Notes: generated by a model from the sequence alone, not told the origin. Positions 1 to 9,162 are shown, counted from the first letter of the stretch. The stretch is 36,200 nucleotides of DNA from Bryobacterales bacterium (GCA_003157745.1 PMKM01000027.1:1-36200); one strand, 5' to 3'. Program-made: numbers and translations.

Positions 1-109
1 TCCTCATTTCGTGTTCCTTGCCCTGCGAAGTTCGCGACGGTCCAAATGAAGAAATGGACCTGCCAAATAGTACCCCAGTGTTTTCGAGGGCGCCGAAGCC
101 AACGGCAAA

Positions 110-187
110 CACCGGCTTTGGCCGCTCTATTACTTCCGAGCCGTCAGGGGCCCGTGTCTCCTGACGACGGTACGGCCAAAACCGGTG
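110..187. repeat. Imperfect palindromic intergenic element
   Basis: The arms CACCGGCTTTGGCCG (110-124) and CGGCCAAAACCGGTG (173-187) are reverse complements apart from one base. A nested hairpin lies between them. This organisation (outer arms plus inner hairpin) is also seen at 6061-6255 and 21427-21560, although the sequences differ. Confidence 0.6.
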
Positions 188-231
188 CTTCGATACATGG
201 CCGGCAGGAGTGAAGCCCTCAGCACCCCAAC

Positions 232-297
232 ACTCGGATTCGTGCAAGTTCGCTGGGAACCGGGTGCTTCGCCCTTCCTGTGTCGCGCGCCCGCGAA
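232..297 (+). repeat. Dispersed repeat, copy A
   Basis: This segment aligns by eye over about 65 bases with 21594-21662. Shared blocks include CTCGGATTC, CTGGGAA and TGTGTCGC. Both copies lie just downstream of a palindromic element and a short distance upstream of a + strand gene. Its nature is unknown; it may be the end of a decayed mobile element. Confidence 0.5.
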
Positions 298-361
298 CGC
301 CGATTTCACTTCCCTCCCGTCCGCAAACGTTGTAATGTAGATCCTCAGTAAGCGAAAATCC

Positions 362-958
362 ATGTTCTGTTTCAAATGCGGTTCCTCGATGGCCGATGGC
401 ACGGCTCATTGCCCTGCCTGCGGCACGGCGCAACGGAGCGCGGCGCCGCCCGCCCCCGTCCAACCGGCGGTGGCCAGTCCATACCCGGCCGCGTTCGCCT
501 TCGGTTATGCCACTTGGGGCAACCGCACGGTCGGCTTCCTCATCGACAGCCTCCTGGTGGGCGCCGGCATGGCGGTTCTCTTCTTCGCCGCTGGGACGGT
601 GCTGTCCAGCGTGGCCGCGTTGGCCGGCCACGGAGCTGGCGGGGGCATGTGCTGCATGTTCATCCTGGTGTTTCCCGTTGCCACTTTTCTGGTTGGCTTA
701 TATAACGGCGTTTACCTGATTGCGCTGCGTGGGTATTCGATCGGGCAGGGTTTGGTGCACATCAAGGTCGTCGACGTTTCCGGCAATCTGCTCACCCAGG
801 GGGCGGCGTTCCTCCGCCTGGTCGTGCGCGTGGCGCTGGCGTTTGTGCCGTTCCTGCCGATGCTCGACTTGCTCTGGCCGTTGTGGGACGAGCGCGGCCA
901 GACCCTGCACGATAAGGTCGTGAATTGTTACGTGGTCAACAATCCGCAGGGGTCATAG
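362..958 (+). CDS. Zinc-ribbon RDD-family membrane protein
   Basis: The 198-residue product starts with a zinc ribbon (Cys3, Cys6, Cys17, Cys20 as two CxxC pairs), followed by a Pro/Ala linker (about 24-45). An RDD domain follows, with Arg55 and Asp62 in the first membrane segment, further hydrophobic segments at about 61-88, 97-122 and 150-172, and the closing motif DERGQTLHDKVVNCYVV near the C-terminus. RDD proteins are small integral membrane proteins; a few are linked to ion transport, but most have no assigned function. It overlaps the next gene as TAGTG (958), so translation is probably coupled. The family call is firm; the role is unknown. Confidence 0.88.
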   Translation: MFCFKCGSSMADGTAHCPACGTAQRSAAPPAPVQPAVASPYPAAFAFGYATWGNRTVGFLIDSLLVGAGMAVLFFAAGTVLSSVAALAGHGAGGGMCCMFILVFPVATFLVGLYNGVYLIALRGYSIGQGLVHIKVVDVSGNLLTQGAAFLRLVVRVALAFVPFLPMLDLLWPLWDERGQTLHDKVVNCYVVNNPQGS

Positions 959-1419
959 TGGGCCCAAGTGAGGCGCGCTCGCCGCTCGAGTGGGTGGTTG
1001 GCGCGGTCGTTCTCGCCAATGCCGCCCTGGCGCGCCTCGTGCTCGAGGCCGACCTCGAGCGCGTGTACTTCCTGGGCAACCCGATTCCGCTTGCCTGCGC
1101 CTTCCGGCGCTCCACCGGGTTGCCGTGCCCCACGTGCGGTCTCACGCGCAGCATCGTGCTCGCCCTGCACGGGAATGTGGCCGCCGCCTGGCACGTTATG
1201 CCGGCCGGTCCGATTTTGGTCTTGGGCGCGCTGAGCTTTGCCCTGGCGTCGCTCGGGTACGCCGCGCTGGCGCCGGGCTGGCGCCGCGCCTCGCGGGTAT
1301 CGGCCCGACGATGGATGGCGCGCGCCGGGCTAGCATACGGGGCGGCGGCTGTGGTACTGTGGCTGGGCGGGTGGGCCGCACAGTTTCTGAACGCCTGGCA
1401 TGTTGCGCCGGGGAAGTAG
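958..1419 (+). CDS. DUF2752 membrane protein
   Basis: The product has 153 residues if translation starts at the GTG that shares its G with the preceding stop codon (TAGTG). A longer frame opens at a TTG at 925, but it would run inside the upstream gene and lacks a ribosome binding site. The diagnostic DUF2752 motif is LPCPTCGLTRS, with Cys57 and Cys60. It is followed by two or three hydrophobic segments (about 78-100 and 122-145). No biochemical function is established for the family. The position between two zinc-ribbon membrane proteins suggests a shared membrane-associated role, which is an inference. Confidence 0.85.
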   Translation: MGPSEARSPLEWVVGAVVLANAALARLVLEADLERVYFLGNPIPLACAFRRSTGLPCPTCGLTRSIVLALHGNVAAAWHVMPAGPILVLGALSFALASLGYAALAPGWRRASRVSARRWMARAGLAYGAAAVVLWLGGWAAQFLNAWHVAPGK

Positions 1420-1470
1420 GCTGCGCCTGTTTGGCCGGAATTGTTGCGATTTTCTTAAGGAGGCTATTCG

Positions 1471-1926
1471 ATGCCGTTTTGTGCAGGTTGTGGTACCCAA
1501 GTTGACGGAAAGTTCTGTCCCAAGTGTGGCGCCGTGGTAGGCGCCCCCGCGGCCGCGCCGCAGGGAGCGGGCGCGCCGCCGCCCGTGTCGGGCGCTCCGA
1601 TGGCGGATAATGTCGCCAGCGCGCTCTGTTATGTCCTCGGCTTCATTACGGGAGTCATCTTTCTGGTGATTGCCCCATACAACCAGAACAAGGCCGTCCG
1701 CTTCCACGCGTTTCAATCCATCTTCTTCTCTCTCGCCTGGGTTGCCGGTTCCATCGTGCTCGGCATCGTGCTCGGGATATTCCACATGTGGTTCATCGGT
1801 TTCGGCCTCCACTCGCTCTACAACCTCGCGGGCTTCGTGCTTTGGGTCTATATGTTGTTCACCACGTTCCAGGGTAAGACCACTGTTCTGCCGTTGATAG
1901 GCCCCATCGCCCAACAACAGGCATAG
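1471..1926 (+). CDS. Zinc-ribbon DUF4870 membrane protein
   Basis: The 151-residue protein has an N-terminal zinc ribbon (Cys4, Cys7, Cys16, Cys19), an Ala/Pro/Gly linker, and a DUF4870-type membrane domain beginning with NVASALCYVLGFITG. The conserved AVRFHAFQS block follows the first membrane segment, and two more hydrophobic segments come after it. A strong Shine-Dalgarno sequence (AAGGAGG, 1457-1463) fixes the ATG start. DUF4870 proteins have no known reaction. It lies 51 bases after the DUF2752 gene on the same strand and is probably co-transcribed. Confidence 0.87.
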   Translation: MPFCAGCGTQVDGKFCPKCGAVVGAPAAAPQGAGAPPPVSGAPMADNVASALCYVLGFITGVIFLVIAPYNQNKAVRFHAFQSIFFSLAWVAGSIVLGIVLGIFHMWFIGFGLHSLYNLAGFVLWVYMLFTTFQGKTTVLPLIGPIAQQQA

Positions 1927-1972
1927 TTACACCGGCCTGGGATGTGTTCGACGGAGCGCGGCGAACCAACGC

Positions 1973-1996
1973 GGCGCGGATGGGTAAGTCCGCGCC
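1973..1996. terminator. Possible bidirectional hairpin terminator
   Basis: An 8-bp perfect stem (GGCGCGGA pairing with TCCGCGCC, 8-base loop) lies in the short gap between two convergent genes. No T-tract follows on either strand, so it is a terminator candidate by position and stem strength only. Confidence 0.35.
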
Positions 1997-2008
1997 TGCC
2001 TGCCGTCG

Positions 2009-2779
2009 TTACAGCCACTTCAAGTCGGCGTAATGCTCGCCCGTCAGGCGCAGGAACAGCGGCTCCAGGGCGCGGAACTGTTGCCCGTCGTATTCGATTG
2101 CGCCATCCGCGGCCAGCACCGTGATGTCGCCCTGCCAGACCAGTTTGCCGGGACTCGTGATGATGGCCACCGCGCCGCATAGCCGCTCCACCGTCTCGAG
2201 CACGTGACTGGTGATGAATACCGTGCGGCCCTGCTCCGTGAAGCGGCGCAGCCACTGCTTCATCAGCGCCACGCCCGCCGGGTCGATGCTTTCAAACGGC
2301 TCGTCGAGAAACAGCACCTCGGGCGCGTGAATCACGGCCGCCGCGAAGGCTACCCGCTTCCTCATGCCCGTCGAATACTCGGCCAGCGTCTTGCTCGAAT
2401 CGGTCAATTCGAGCGCCGCCAGCAACTCGGTGACCCGCGCGCGCGTGGTCGTCTCGTCGAGTCCGAACATGCGCCCCACGAAGGCCAGAAACTCGTGCGC
2501 GTAGAGCGGCTCGAACAGGCCGAGCGATTCCGGCATCACGCCCATCCGCCGCTTCAGGCCTACGCTCTCGGCCGTGAACCGCTCGCCGAGGATTTCCATT
2601 TCGCCGCCCGAAGGGTCGAGCAGCCCCGTCAGGCAGCCGATCGTGGTGCTCTTGCCGGAGCCGTTCGGTCCCAGGAATCCGAACATGGCGCCCTTCGGCA
2701 CCGTGAGCGAGAGGTCTTCCACCGCGACCACCGCGCCGTACTCCTTCGCCAGGTGGCGGATCACAATCGCGGAATCCAT
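2009..2779 (-). CDS. ABC transporter ATP-binding protein
   Basis: This 256-residue cytoplasmic ATPase has a complete nucleotide-binding domain: Walker [10 protein letters not shown] (37-45), signature YSTGMRKR (135-142), Walker B VLFLDEP (155-161) and H-loop His192. The signature has YSTGM rather than canonical LSGGQ, which is common in ABC-2 type exporter ATPases of the CcmA/NatA kind. It starts 4 bases after the membrane partner's stop codon, so the two form one operon. The short C-terminus past residue 205 is not a recognised extra domain. The substrate cannot be told from sequence. Confidence 0.93.
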   Translation of the reverse strand: MDSAIVIRHLAKEYGAVVAVEDLSLTVPKGAMFGFLGPNGSGKSTTIGCLTGLLDPSGGEMEILGERFTAESVGLKRRMGVMPESLGLFEPLYAHEFLAFVGRMFGLDETTTRARVTELLAALELTDSSKTLAEYSTGMRKRVAFAAAVIHAPEVLFLDEPFESIDPAGVALMKQWLRRFTEQGRTVFITSHVLETVERLCGAVAIITSPGKLVWQGDITVLAADGAIEYDGQQFRALEPLFLRLTGEHYADLKWL

Positions 2780-2783
2780 CGGA

Positions 2784-4367
2784 TCAGGCTCTCCCTTCCA
2801 TGATGGCCACCAGCCGCTCGCGCCGCCTGCGAAAACACACCGAGGCGAGATCGAGCGACACCCAGTATACGCCGGCGGCCGCGGCGGCGGCGGCCAGCGC
2901 CACCCACCAGTATTCGCTGCGGAACGCGCCCGGCCAGTACGCGGCGGCGATGCGCGGCCCGAACACCAGGCTCATCATGGCGCCGATCAGGACCGCGTTG
3001 CCGGCGAACGATAAATCGTTGCCGAAGCTGCTGTAATAGTTGCCGCGGCGCGCCGCCAGCAAGCTGGTCCATAAGCCGGCGGCCAGATACAGGAACATGC
3101 CCGTCAGGCTGCACCCGGCCAGCAGCGGCAGCGTCCGCGGATCGAATCGGCCGCGGACGACGACCGGCCAGATAGCGAGCCCCACCATAATCGTCACCGC
3201 GTTCAGCAAGGCGAACGTGTAACTGCACGAGCGCATCGCCGCGGCCGGATCGCCCGGCAGCAGCAGGTAGCGGCGCATCCCGTTGCCCAGATAGCCGAAT
3301 TGATTGACGGCGAATTGCCCGGTACCGATGAAACCGACGATGCCAAACGCGCCGATCGCGGAGGCCAGGTCGCCATGCGGCCCCGGCGAGACGCCAGGCT
3401 GCCGCGTCAGCCCGTAGATGAACAGCCCCACCAGCGGCAGCGAGAGCGGGTACATCATGCGAAACCGGTTGTTGCGCCAGAAGAACCGCAGCCAGTGGCC
3501 GATCAGAATCGAATTCTGCGGCCCCAGAAACGCACCCGCGCGCTCATACCCGCTGCCCCAATCGAGCTTGCCGGAGGACGCCGCACGCGCCCGCGCCGGA
3601 TGGCGTTCGAGCTCGACCATCGCCGCGCCCAACCCCAGCGTCCAACCCGCGATCAGCGCCAGCCCCCACAACGCCGGCCAGCCCTCTTGCGTCATCGCCA
3701 GCGCCGCCCCGTATGGCGGCGTCCACTGCAGCCAGGCCACGGCGGCGCTGGCGCCGTGCGCGTGCGTTTGCAGATACGGCACCAGGAACGGAGGCGCCAC
3801 GCCAAGCGCCATGATCGCCGCCATCAGCACCGTGGCGCCGCCGCGCCGCGCCACCATCCGCTCCACCACCATGCCCGCCAGGCGCGCCGTCACGTAGTTG
3901 CACACGTAGAGCAGCCCGAGCGCGATCGCGCCAGTTAGCAAAAACGCCGCGCCAAACAGGTACAGGCCGATCAACAGGCCGAATTCGATCCCCACCACCA
4001 GGTACCAGTATGGATCGAGCATCGCCACCAGGTGCCGCGCCACCTCGCGCTCGCGCGCCCGTAGCGGATACCGCCGCATTTCGCCGTCCGCGAAAGTCGC
4101 GTTCAGACCGAACCCCAGAATCAGCGTCCCCACCGTGGCGCACAGAAACAGGCCGCACAGCACCGCAGTCGCAGTCGCCGTCGCCTTCCCCGCGGTCACG
4201 GCCATCGCGCCCAGGCCGAGCCCTCCCGCCGCGACCAGCGCCAGCGCCACCAGTAGCAGCAGGTACCCCGCCATGAACAGCGCGATTCTTCCGCTCCGCG
4301 AACGCGACTTGGCCCAGATTAGCCGATAACGCAGCCGGATCAGGTGGGCCAACAATTTCAGGTTCAT
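2784..4367 (-). CDS. ABC-type membrane permease subunit
   Basis: The 527-residue polytopic membrane protein has about ten or more hydrophobic segments, including 27-55, 62-86, 89-105, 125-155 and several between 310 and 520. An Arg-rich start ([13 protein letters not shown]) precedes the first segment, giving a cytoplasmic N-terminus. It lies directly upstream of the ATPase gene on the same strand and is its likely membrane partner, probably as a homodimer. No ABC-2 signature motif is obvious, so the family is assigned from context and topology. Similar long permeases paired with CcmA-like ATPases are known in several bacterial phyla. The transported substrate is unknown. Confidence 0.78.
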   Translation of the reverse strand: MNLKLLAHLIRLRYRLIWAKSRSRSGRIALFMAGYLLLLVALALVAAGGLGLGAMAVTAGKATATATAVLCGLFLCATVGTLILGFGLNATFADGEMRRYPLRAREREVARHLVAMLDPYWYLVVGIEFGLLIGLYLFGAAFLLTGAIALGLLYVCNYVTARLAGMVVERMVARRGGATVLMAAIMALGVAPPFLVPYLQTHAHGASAAVAWLQWTPPYGAALAMTQEGWPALWGLALIAGWTLGLGAAMVELERHPARARAASSGKLDWGSGYERAGAFLGPQNSILIGHWLRFFWRNNRFRMMYPLSLPLVGLFIYGLTRQPGVSPGPHGDLASAIGAFGIVGFIGTGQFAVNQFGYLGNGMRRYLLLPGDPAAAMRSCSYTFALLNAVTIMVGLAIWPVVVRGRFDPRTLPLLAGCSLTGMFLYLAAGLWTSLLAARRGNYYSSFGNDLSFAGNAVLIGAMMSLVFGPRIAAAYWPGAFRSEYWWVALAAAAAAAGVYWVSLDLASVCFRRRRERLVAIMEGRA

Positions 4368-4375
4368 GCGACTAT

Positions 4376-4445
4376 TTCGGGGACAGGCTACGCAACTCCC
4401 AAACTAAACTGCCGAAATTCGGGGGTTTCGTAGCCTGTCCCCGAA
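4376..4445. repeat. REP-like inverted repeat (GGGGACAG core)
   Basis: Perfect 17-base arms at 4376-4392 and 4429-4445 (TTCGGGGACAGGCTACG and its reverse complement) flank a 36-base spacer. The GGGGACAG core recurs in the repeat at 32209-32311. REP sequences mobilised by REP-associated tyrosine transposases (RAYTs) often have such arms. It sits between serS and the downstream ABC permease gene and could act as a transcription terminator or mRNA stabiliser for serS. Confidence 0.75.
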
Positions 4446-4467
4446 TCCCGAATCTAATCCGAATCTA

Positions 4468-5739
4468 TCACTTGCGCGGCCGGATTACTTCCTCGTTCAG
4501 ATACGGCCGCAGCGCCTCGGGAATTACGACCGTGCCGTCCGCCTGCTGGTAGTTCTCGATAATCGCCACCCAGGTCCGCCCCACCGCCAGGCCGCTGCCA
4601 TTCAGCGTGTGCAGGAATTCGGACTTCTTGCCGCCGCGAAAACGAATCCCCGCACGCCGCGCCTGAAACGCTTCGTAATTCGAGCACGAGGAAATCTCCT
4701 TGTACCCGTTCTGCCCCGGCAGCCAGACTTCGATGTCGTAAGTCTTGGCGGAGGAAAATCCCATGTCGCCGGTCGACAGCGCCATGGTGCGGAAGGGAAG
4801 CCCGAGCCGCCGCAGGATATCCTCCGCATCGGCCGTCAACTTTTCCAGCTCGTCGTAGCTCGTCTCGGGACGCACGAATTTCACCAGCTCGACTTTCTGA
4901 AACTGGTGTACCCGGATGATCCCGCGCACGTCGCGGCCGTACGATCCCGCCTCGCTGCGGAAGCATGGCGTATAGGCGCACAGCTTCACCGGCAACGCGT
5001 CCGCCTCCAACGTTTCCCCTGCGTAAATATTGGTCACCGGCACTTCCGCCGTGGGAATCAGCCAAAGGTCCTGCCCTTCGCATTTGAACAGGTCTTCCTG
5101 GAACTTGGGCAGTTGACCCGTGCCGAACAGGCTGCGCGAGTTCACCATAAACGGCGGCAGCACCTCGGTGTAACCGTGCTCGCGCGTGTGCACGTCGAGC
5201 ATGAAGTTGATCAGCGCCCGCTCAAGCTTGGCGCCCATGTCCCAGTACAGGGCGAACCGCGCGCCGGTGATCTTCGCCGCGCGCTCCAGGTCGAGGATGC
5301 CCAGCTCCGCCCCCAGGTCCCAGTGCGCCTTGGGGGCGAAATCGAATTGGCGCGGCTCGCCCACGCGCCGCACCTCCACGTTGTCAGCTTCGCTCTTGCC
5401 GACCGGCACCGATTCGTGCGGCAGGTTCGGAATCGCGGAAAGCAGTTCGCGAAAGCCGTCGTCGAAGGACTTCTGCTCTTCTTCGAGCGCGGCCAGGCGC
5501 GCCTTGGACGCGCGCACGGCCTCCTGCTCGGCCGCGGTGTCGAGGCCCTCCCGCCTCATCTGTCCGATCTTCACGCTCTGCGCGTTGCTCTGCGCCTTCA
5601 GTTGCTCGGCTTCCGTGATCGCCGCCCGCCGCTTCCGGTCCAGTTCGCGGAATTGTTCCAGGCCGGCGCTGGCGCCGCGCGTAGCCAGCCGCGCCGCAAC
5701 CGCGTCGAGATTATTTCGAACGTATGAAAGATCGAGCAT
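4468..5739 (-). CDS. serS: Seryl-tRNA synthetase
   Basis: The 423-residue class II aminoacyl-tRNA synthetase charges tRNA-Ser (and tRNA-Sec) with serine in the cytoplasm. The N-terminal 100 residues form the expected long coiled-coil arm, rich in Glu, Ala, Lys and Arg, that binds the tRNA variable arm. The catalytic core shows motif 2 ([14 protein letters not shown]), the EVPVTN block and motif 3 ([17 protein letters not shown]). The length matches the family norm. A Shine-Dalgarno sequence (GGAGGGAA) sits immediately upstream of the ATG. The small Cys protein gene lies 30 bases upstream and may be co-transcribed. Confidence 0.98.
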   Translation of the reverse strand: MLDLSYVRNNLDAVAARLATRGASAGLEQFRELDRKRRAAITEAEQLKAQSNAQSVKIGQMRREGLDTAAEQEAVRASKARLAALEEEQKSFDDGFRELLSAIPNLPHESVPVGKSEADNVEVRRVGEPRQFDFAPKAHWDLGAELGILDLERAAKITGARFALYWDMGAKLERALINFMLDVHTREHGYTEVLPPFMVNSRSLFGTGQLPKFQEDLFKCEGQDLWLIPTAEVPVTNIYAGETLEADALPVKLCAYTPCFRSEAGSYGRDVRGIIRVHQFQKVELVKFVRPETSYDELEKLTADAEDILRRLGLPFRTMALSTGDMGFSSAKTYDIEVWLPGQNGYKEISSCSNYEAFQARRAGIRFRGGKKSEFLHTLNGSGLAVGRTWVAIIENYQQADGTVVIPEALRPYLNEEVIRPRK

Positions 5740-5769
5740 TTCCCTCCATGCTAACGCAGCGAGGGACGG

Positions 5770-5910
5770 CTATTCTTCCTCTTCCTCGGTCTTTACGGGT
5801 TCCAGATCTTCGGCCTCGAAGATCTGGCGGCAATCCAGGCATTCCACATAGTCCACCCCGTTTCTTCGGGCCAGGACCTGGGTGCGCGTGTGCTCGCAGG
5901 CGGGTTGCAT
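5770..5910 (-). CDS. Small Cys/His acidic-tail protein
   Basis: This 46-residue frame begins MQPACEHTRTQVLARRNG and carries Cys5-x-His7 and Cys27-x2-Cys30 (ECLDCRQ), which could form one zinc knuckle. It ends in a strongly acidic tail (KTEEEEE). It lies 30 bases upstream of serS on the same strand, and the codon choice and regular Cys spacing support a real gene. I do not recognise a family. By composition it could be a small zinc-binding regulator or adaptor. The ribosome binding site is weak. Confidence 0.6.
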   Translation of the reverse strand: MQPACEHTRTQVLARRNGVDYVECLDCRQIFEAEDLEPVKTEEEEE

Positions 5911-6060
5911 AGGTAGGCGGTTGATGAGAGATATTCTAACTGTCTGCGCTGGCTTGTCAAGCCCCCCCGAAGGTTAAGGGGTGCGACAGGAAAGTGACGA
6001 AATCTCCGATATCGAGGAAACTCGCCAGTATCCCAGCGTAAAGGTACGCTCGAAAACGTC

Positions 6061-6255
6061 TTCAGCCCGGAGGGCGAAAGAAAGTAGCCCATGGCGTAAG
6101 CCATGGGTCAGCGCGATTCCGCCATAGCCCCGGAACGGGGCGGAAGACCGCTCGGCCACGAAGGACTTACGCCCTGTTCCGGGGCTAGGCTCACCGCTCC
6201 CGTTTCCCACGGCTTACGCCATGGGCTACTGTCTTTCGCCCCTTCGGGGCTTGAG
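6061..6255. repeat. Nested palindromic (MITE/REPIN-like) element
   Basis: The outer arms (about 6061-6109 and 6205-6255) are near-perfect reverse complements. They include GGCGAAAG, AGTAGCCCATGGCGTAAGCC and their partners, with only scattered mismatches. An inner inverted repeat lies at about 6121-6146 and 6166-6190 (AGCCCCGGAAC with GTTCCGGGGCT). Short similar sequences (CGAAGGTTAAGG near 5971 and CGAAAGTTAAGG near 6304) bracket the region and may mark element ends. No gene is seen between 5911 and 6309. Confidence 0.8.
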
Positions 6256-6309
6256 CGCGCGCCCAGCGCTGGAACGTGCGCCGCACTTTCATCTCGTGCA
6301 TTCCGAAAG

Positions 6310-9159
6310 TTAAGGTATGCGTCGCCCGAGCCGCTCCCTCCCCCGGCCGGCCAGCACCTCCCGCACTTTGGCTGCCAGCGCCTCCCGCCTGAACGGTTTG
6401 GCTAGAAACGCCCAACTCCCGTCCGGCATGCCGCCGTGATTGACCGCGGCTCCCGCATAGCCGGAAATGTACAGCACTTTGATCCCGGGACGCGTGCGCA
6501 GCAATTCCTCCGTCAGCGCCTGTCCGCTCATCAGCGGCAGAATCACGTCCGCCAGCAATAAGTCTATCCGGCCCCGATGCCGGCTCGCCAGCTCGATTGC
6601 CTCCGGGCCGTTCGAGGCTTCGAGAACGCGGTAGCCGAGTCGCGCCAACCACGCGCCGGTAAGTTGCCGGACGGCATCCCGGTCCTCCACGATCAACACC
6701 GTTTCCGAGCCGCCCGGCACGGCCGCGGGGGTGCTGGCGCCGGCCGCGTCCGTCACCCCCGCCTCGAGGCGCGGCAGGTAAACATGGAACGCGGTGCCCC
6801 GCCCCACTTCGCTCGCGACGGTGATCGCGCCGCCGCTTTGCCGGATGATCGCATAGGCCGTGGCCAAACCCAATCCCGTCCCCTTGCCCGGTTCCTTGGT
6901 GGTGAAGAAGGGTTCGAACAGCCGCTGCTTCACCTCATCCGTCATCCCCGTGCCCGTATCCGTGACGCCCAGGTGCACGTACCAGCCGGCCGCCAGACCG
7001 GAACGCGCACCTTCCGCGGCTTCCTCCCCCGTCACTTCCACATTCCCGGTTTCGACCACGATGCTGCCGCCGGCCGGCATGCTGTCGCGCGCGTTTACCA
7101 GCAGGTTCATCAGAACCTGGCTGATCTGGCCCGGGTCGGCCATCGCCTGTCCCGCCGCCGGATCGAGCCGCGTCTCGATCCGGATATCCCCACCCGCCAG
7201 CCGGCTGAACATCCGTTCCGCCTCCTCGACCACCAGGTTCAACTGGAACGCCCTGGGCTGCGCGATCTGCTTCCGGCCGAACGCCAGCAGTTTCTGCGTC
7301 AACTCGGCCGCCCGCTCGCCCGCCATGCGAATCTGCTCCAGGCTGGAGTAGCTCGGATGGTTGGGCGGCAGATCCTGCATCGCCAGTTCGCTATAGCCGC
7401 TGATCACCTGCAACAGGTTATTGAAATCGTGCGCCACGCCGCCCGCCAACCGGCCCACGATCTCCATCTTCTGCGCCTGCAGGTACTCGGCTTCCAGACG
7501 CTTGCGCGCCGTGGTATCGCGCAGCGCCGCCTGCGTCCCGGAAATGCACCCGTTCTCCGTGACCGTGGTGACGATCGCCTCGATCCACATCCTGGTTCCA
7601 TCGGCGCGCAGGCCTTCGAATTCAAACTGGTCGGGAACCGCCTCGCCGCGAACCCGCCGGTCGTGGCGAGCGCGCCATTCCGCCCGCCATTCCGGAGCCA
7701 CATACCGCTCGAACGTCACCGTGTGCATGTCCTCCCCGGTCAGCCCGAACCACTCGCGCAATCGGCTGTTGGCAAACTCGATCCGCCCTTCCACGTCGTA
7801 CACGACAATCGCGTCGCTGATGTTTTCGACCAGACGGCGATAGCGCGATTCCCCCTCCTCCCGCACTTCCCGCGTCAACTCCCTCGCCGAATCCAGTTGG
7901 CGCTCGGCCCGCTCGGTGCTGAGCTTCTCCCGCCGGCTGTTCAGCACGATGACGACGACCGAAGCGCAGGCCAACGTAACGGCCGCGGGCAGCGGCGATA
8001 GCAGCACGCCCGTCGATCGCAACAGCAGAGCGCTGCCCACCGGCGCCGCCACGCCAAACCCCAGCGCTCCCGCCGGCGCCCAAGGGGAACGCACCCGGGC
8101 CAGCAGAACCGTGGTCCCAAGACCCGCCAGCGAAGCCAGCAACAGCTCCCATACCCAGCCCCCACCCGGCCGCGCCAGCACGTCTCCCTGCAGCAGGTTG
8201 TCAATCGCCGTGGCCTGGACCTCCACCGCCGGGTACAGCGCATCCACCGGGGCCACCACCGGGCTCCATAGCCCCAGCGCCGTGCCGCCCACCAGCGCGA
8301 TCTTGCCCCGCAGCGCTCCCCGCGGCACCGCGCCCGACAACACATCGGCCGCCGAAACGAAAGGGAACGTCCGCCGTGCGCCGCGAAAGCGCAACCGTGC
8401 CAGGCTCTGCCCTTCGAGCGGAATCACTCTGCCATCCAGGCGCAGCCGCGCGGCACCGTTCGAATCCGCGGTCAGTTCCACCGTGCGCACGTGGCGATAC
8501 GCGATCAGCGCCGCCAGCGCCAGGCTCGGATAGAATCGTCCCGCCGATTCGATCAGCACCGGCAGCCGCCGCACCTTGCCGTCGCTGTCCGGCGTCGCGT
8601 TCAGAAACCCGCTCGCCGCCGCCGCGCGCGAAATCAGTGGCACATTGCACAGCGCCCCGGACGCCCGGAAAAACGGCGCCATCGCGAACCCACCCGAGTC
8701 CGCCAACGCCAATGGCAGCGACGGAACCTCGCACTCGGACGAAATATCCCCCCCGCCCTCCAACCGCGCCGAATACCCCACCACTGCCGGCTTGGCTGCG
8801 AGCGCGCTGGCCAGCGCCCGATCGTTCGCTGCCGCCAGGCCGCCGTCAACCTGCCCTCCCGCGGCATTCGCTTCCTGGGGAAACGTCATGTCGAGGACAA
8901 TTTCCGATGGGTTACCGGCGGCGACGCGTTCGACCAGGCGGCCTGTCAGCTCTCGCGGCCATGGCCAGCGCCCATGCAGCGCCAGGCTCTTGTCGTCGAT
9001 TTCGACCACCATCACTCGCCCCGTCTGTTTGCCAGGGCCTGCCCATCGGGTCAACACGTCGCACACCCTGTTGTCCAGGTCGAGCACCGCTGCCGGGCGC
9101 ACGAAGAACAACAGGATCGCGATCAGTACGGCAACTATACCTGCCCCGATGATTCGCAT
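6310..9159 (-). CDS. CHASE2-PAS hybrid histidine kinase with receiver
   Basis: The 949-residue membrane sensor has an N-terminal anchor (3-20), an extracytoplasmic CHASE2 domain (about 25-330, with VVEIDDKSL and GRWPWPRE typical of the family) and three hydrophobic segments (about 335-405). A short coiled coil and a PAS domain follow (about 443-560, with RRLVENISDAIVVYD). The kinase core has His577 in GGVAHDFNNLLQVISGY, an N-box NLLVNARDS and a G-box DTGTGM. A C-terminal receiver domain has phosphoacceptor Asp871 (LADVILPLMSG). The signal sensed is unknown. No output regulator lies next to it. The start is 3 bases after the stop of the OmpA-like frame, implying translational coupling. Confidence 0.95.
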   Translation of the reverse strand: MRIIGAGIVAVLIAILLFFVRPAAVLDLDNRVCDVLTRWAGPGKQTGRVMVVEIDDKSLALHGRWPWPRELTGRLVERVAAGNPSEIVLDMTFPQEANAAGGQVDGGLAAANDRALASALAAKPAVVGYSARLEGGGDISSECEVPSLPLALADSGGFAMAPFFRASGALCNVPLISRAAAASGFLNATPDSDGKVRRLPVLIESAGRFYPSLALAALIAYRHVRTVELTADSNGAARLRLDGRVIPLEGQSLARLRFRGARRTFPFVSAADVLSGAVPRGALRGKIALVGGTALGLWSPVVAPVDALYPAVEVQATAIDNLLQGDVLARPGGGWVWELLLASLAGLGTTVLLARVRSPWAPAGALGFGVAAPVGSALLLRSTGVLLSPLPAAVTLACASVVVIVLNSRREKLSTERAERQLDSARELTREVREEGESRYRRLVENISDAIVVYDVEGRIEFANSRLREWFGLTGEDMHTVTFERYVAPEWRAEWRARHDRRVRGEAVPDQFEFEGLRADGTRMWIEAIVTTVTENGCISGTQAALRDTTARKRLEAEYLQAQKMEIVGRLAGGVAHDFNNLLQVISGYSELAMQDLPPNHPSYSSLEQIRMAGERAAELTQKLLAFGRKQIAQPRAFQLNLVVEEAERMFSRLAGGDIRIETRLDPAAGQAMADPGQISQVLMNLLVNARDSMPAGGSIVVETGNVEVTGEEAAEGARSGLAAGWYVHLGVTDTGTGMTDEVKQRLFEPFFTTKEPGKGTGLGLATAYAIIRQSGGAITVASEVGRGTAFHVYLPRLEAGVTDAAGASTPAAVPGGSETVLIVEDRDAVRQLTGAWLARLGYRVLEASNGPEAIELASRHRGRIDLLLADVILPLMSGQALTEELLRTRPGIKVLYISGYAGAAVNHGGMPDGSWAFLAKPFRREALAAKVREVLAGRGRERLGRRIP

Positions 9160-9162
9160 CGT

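Larger units (their letters stand above)
1..361. other. Intergenic region with decayed palindromic repeats
   Basis: No convincing gene is visible upstream of the RDD gene. The stretch holds an imperfect inverted repeat with arms at 110-124 and 173-187 (one mismatch over 15 bases). Between the arms is a smaller hairpin around 140-170 (CCGTCAGG pairing with CCTGACGACGG). A dispersed repeat copy follows at about 232-297. Short open frames here have no recognisable protein features. Confidence 0.6.

Noticed and set aside
925-957. TTG start giving a longer DUF2752 protein
   Set aside because: Would lie entirely inside the RDD gene; the TAGTG overlap gives a better coupled start at 958.
4609-5727. 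372-codon + strand frame opposite serS
   Set aside because: Antisense shadow of a highly conserved essential gene in GC-rich DNA.
6577-8001. 474-codon + strand frame opposite the histidine kinase
   Set aside because: Arg/Pro/His-rich composition and no motif; the - strand carries clear kinase domains.
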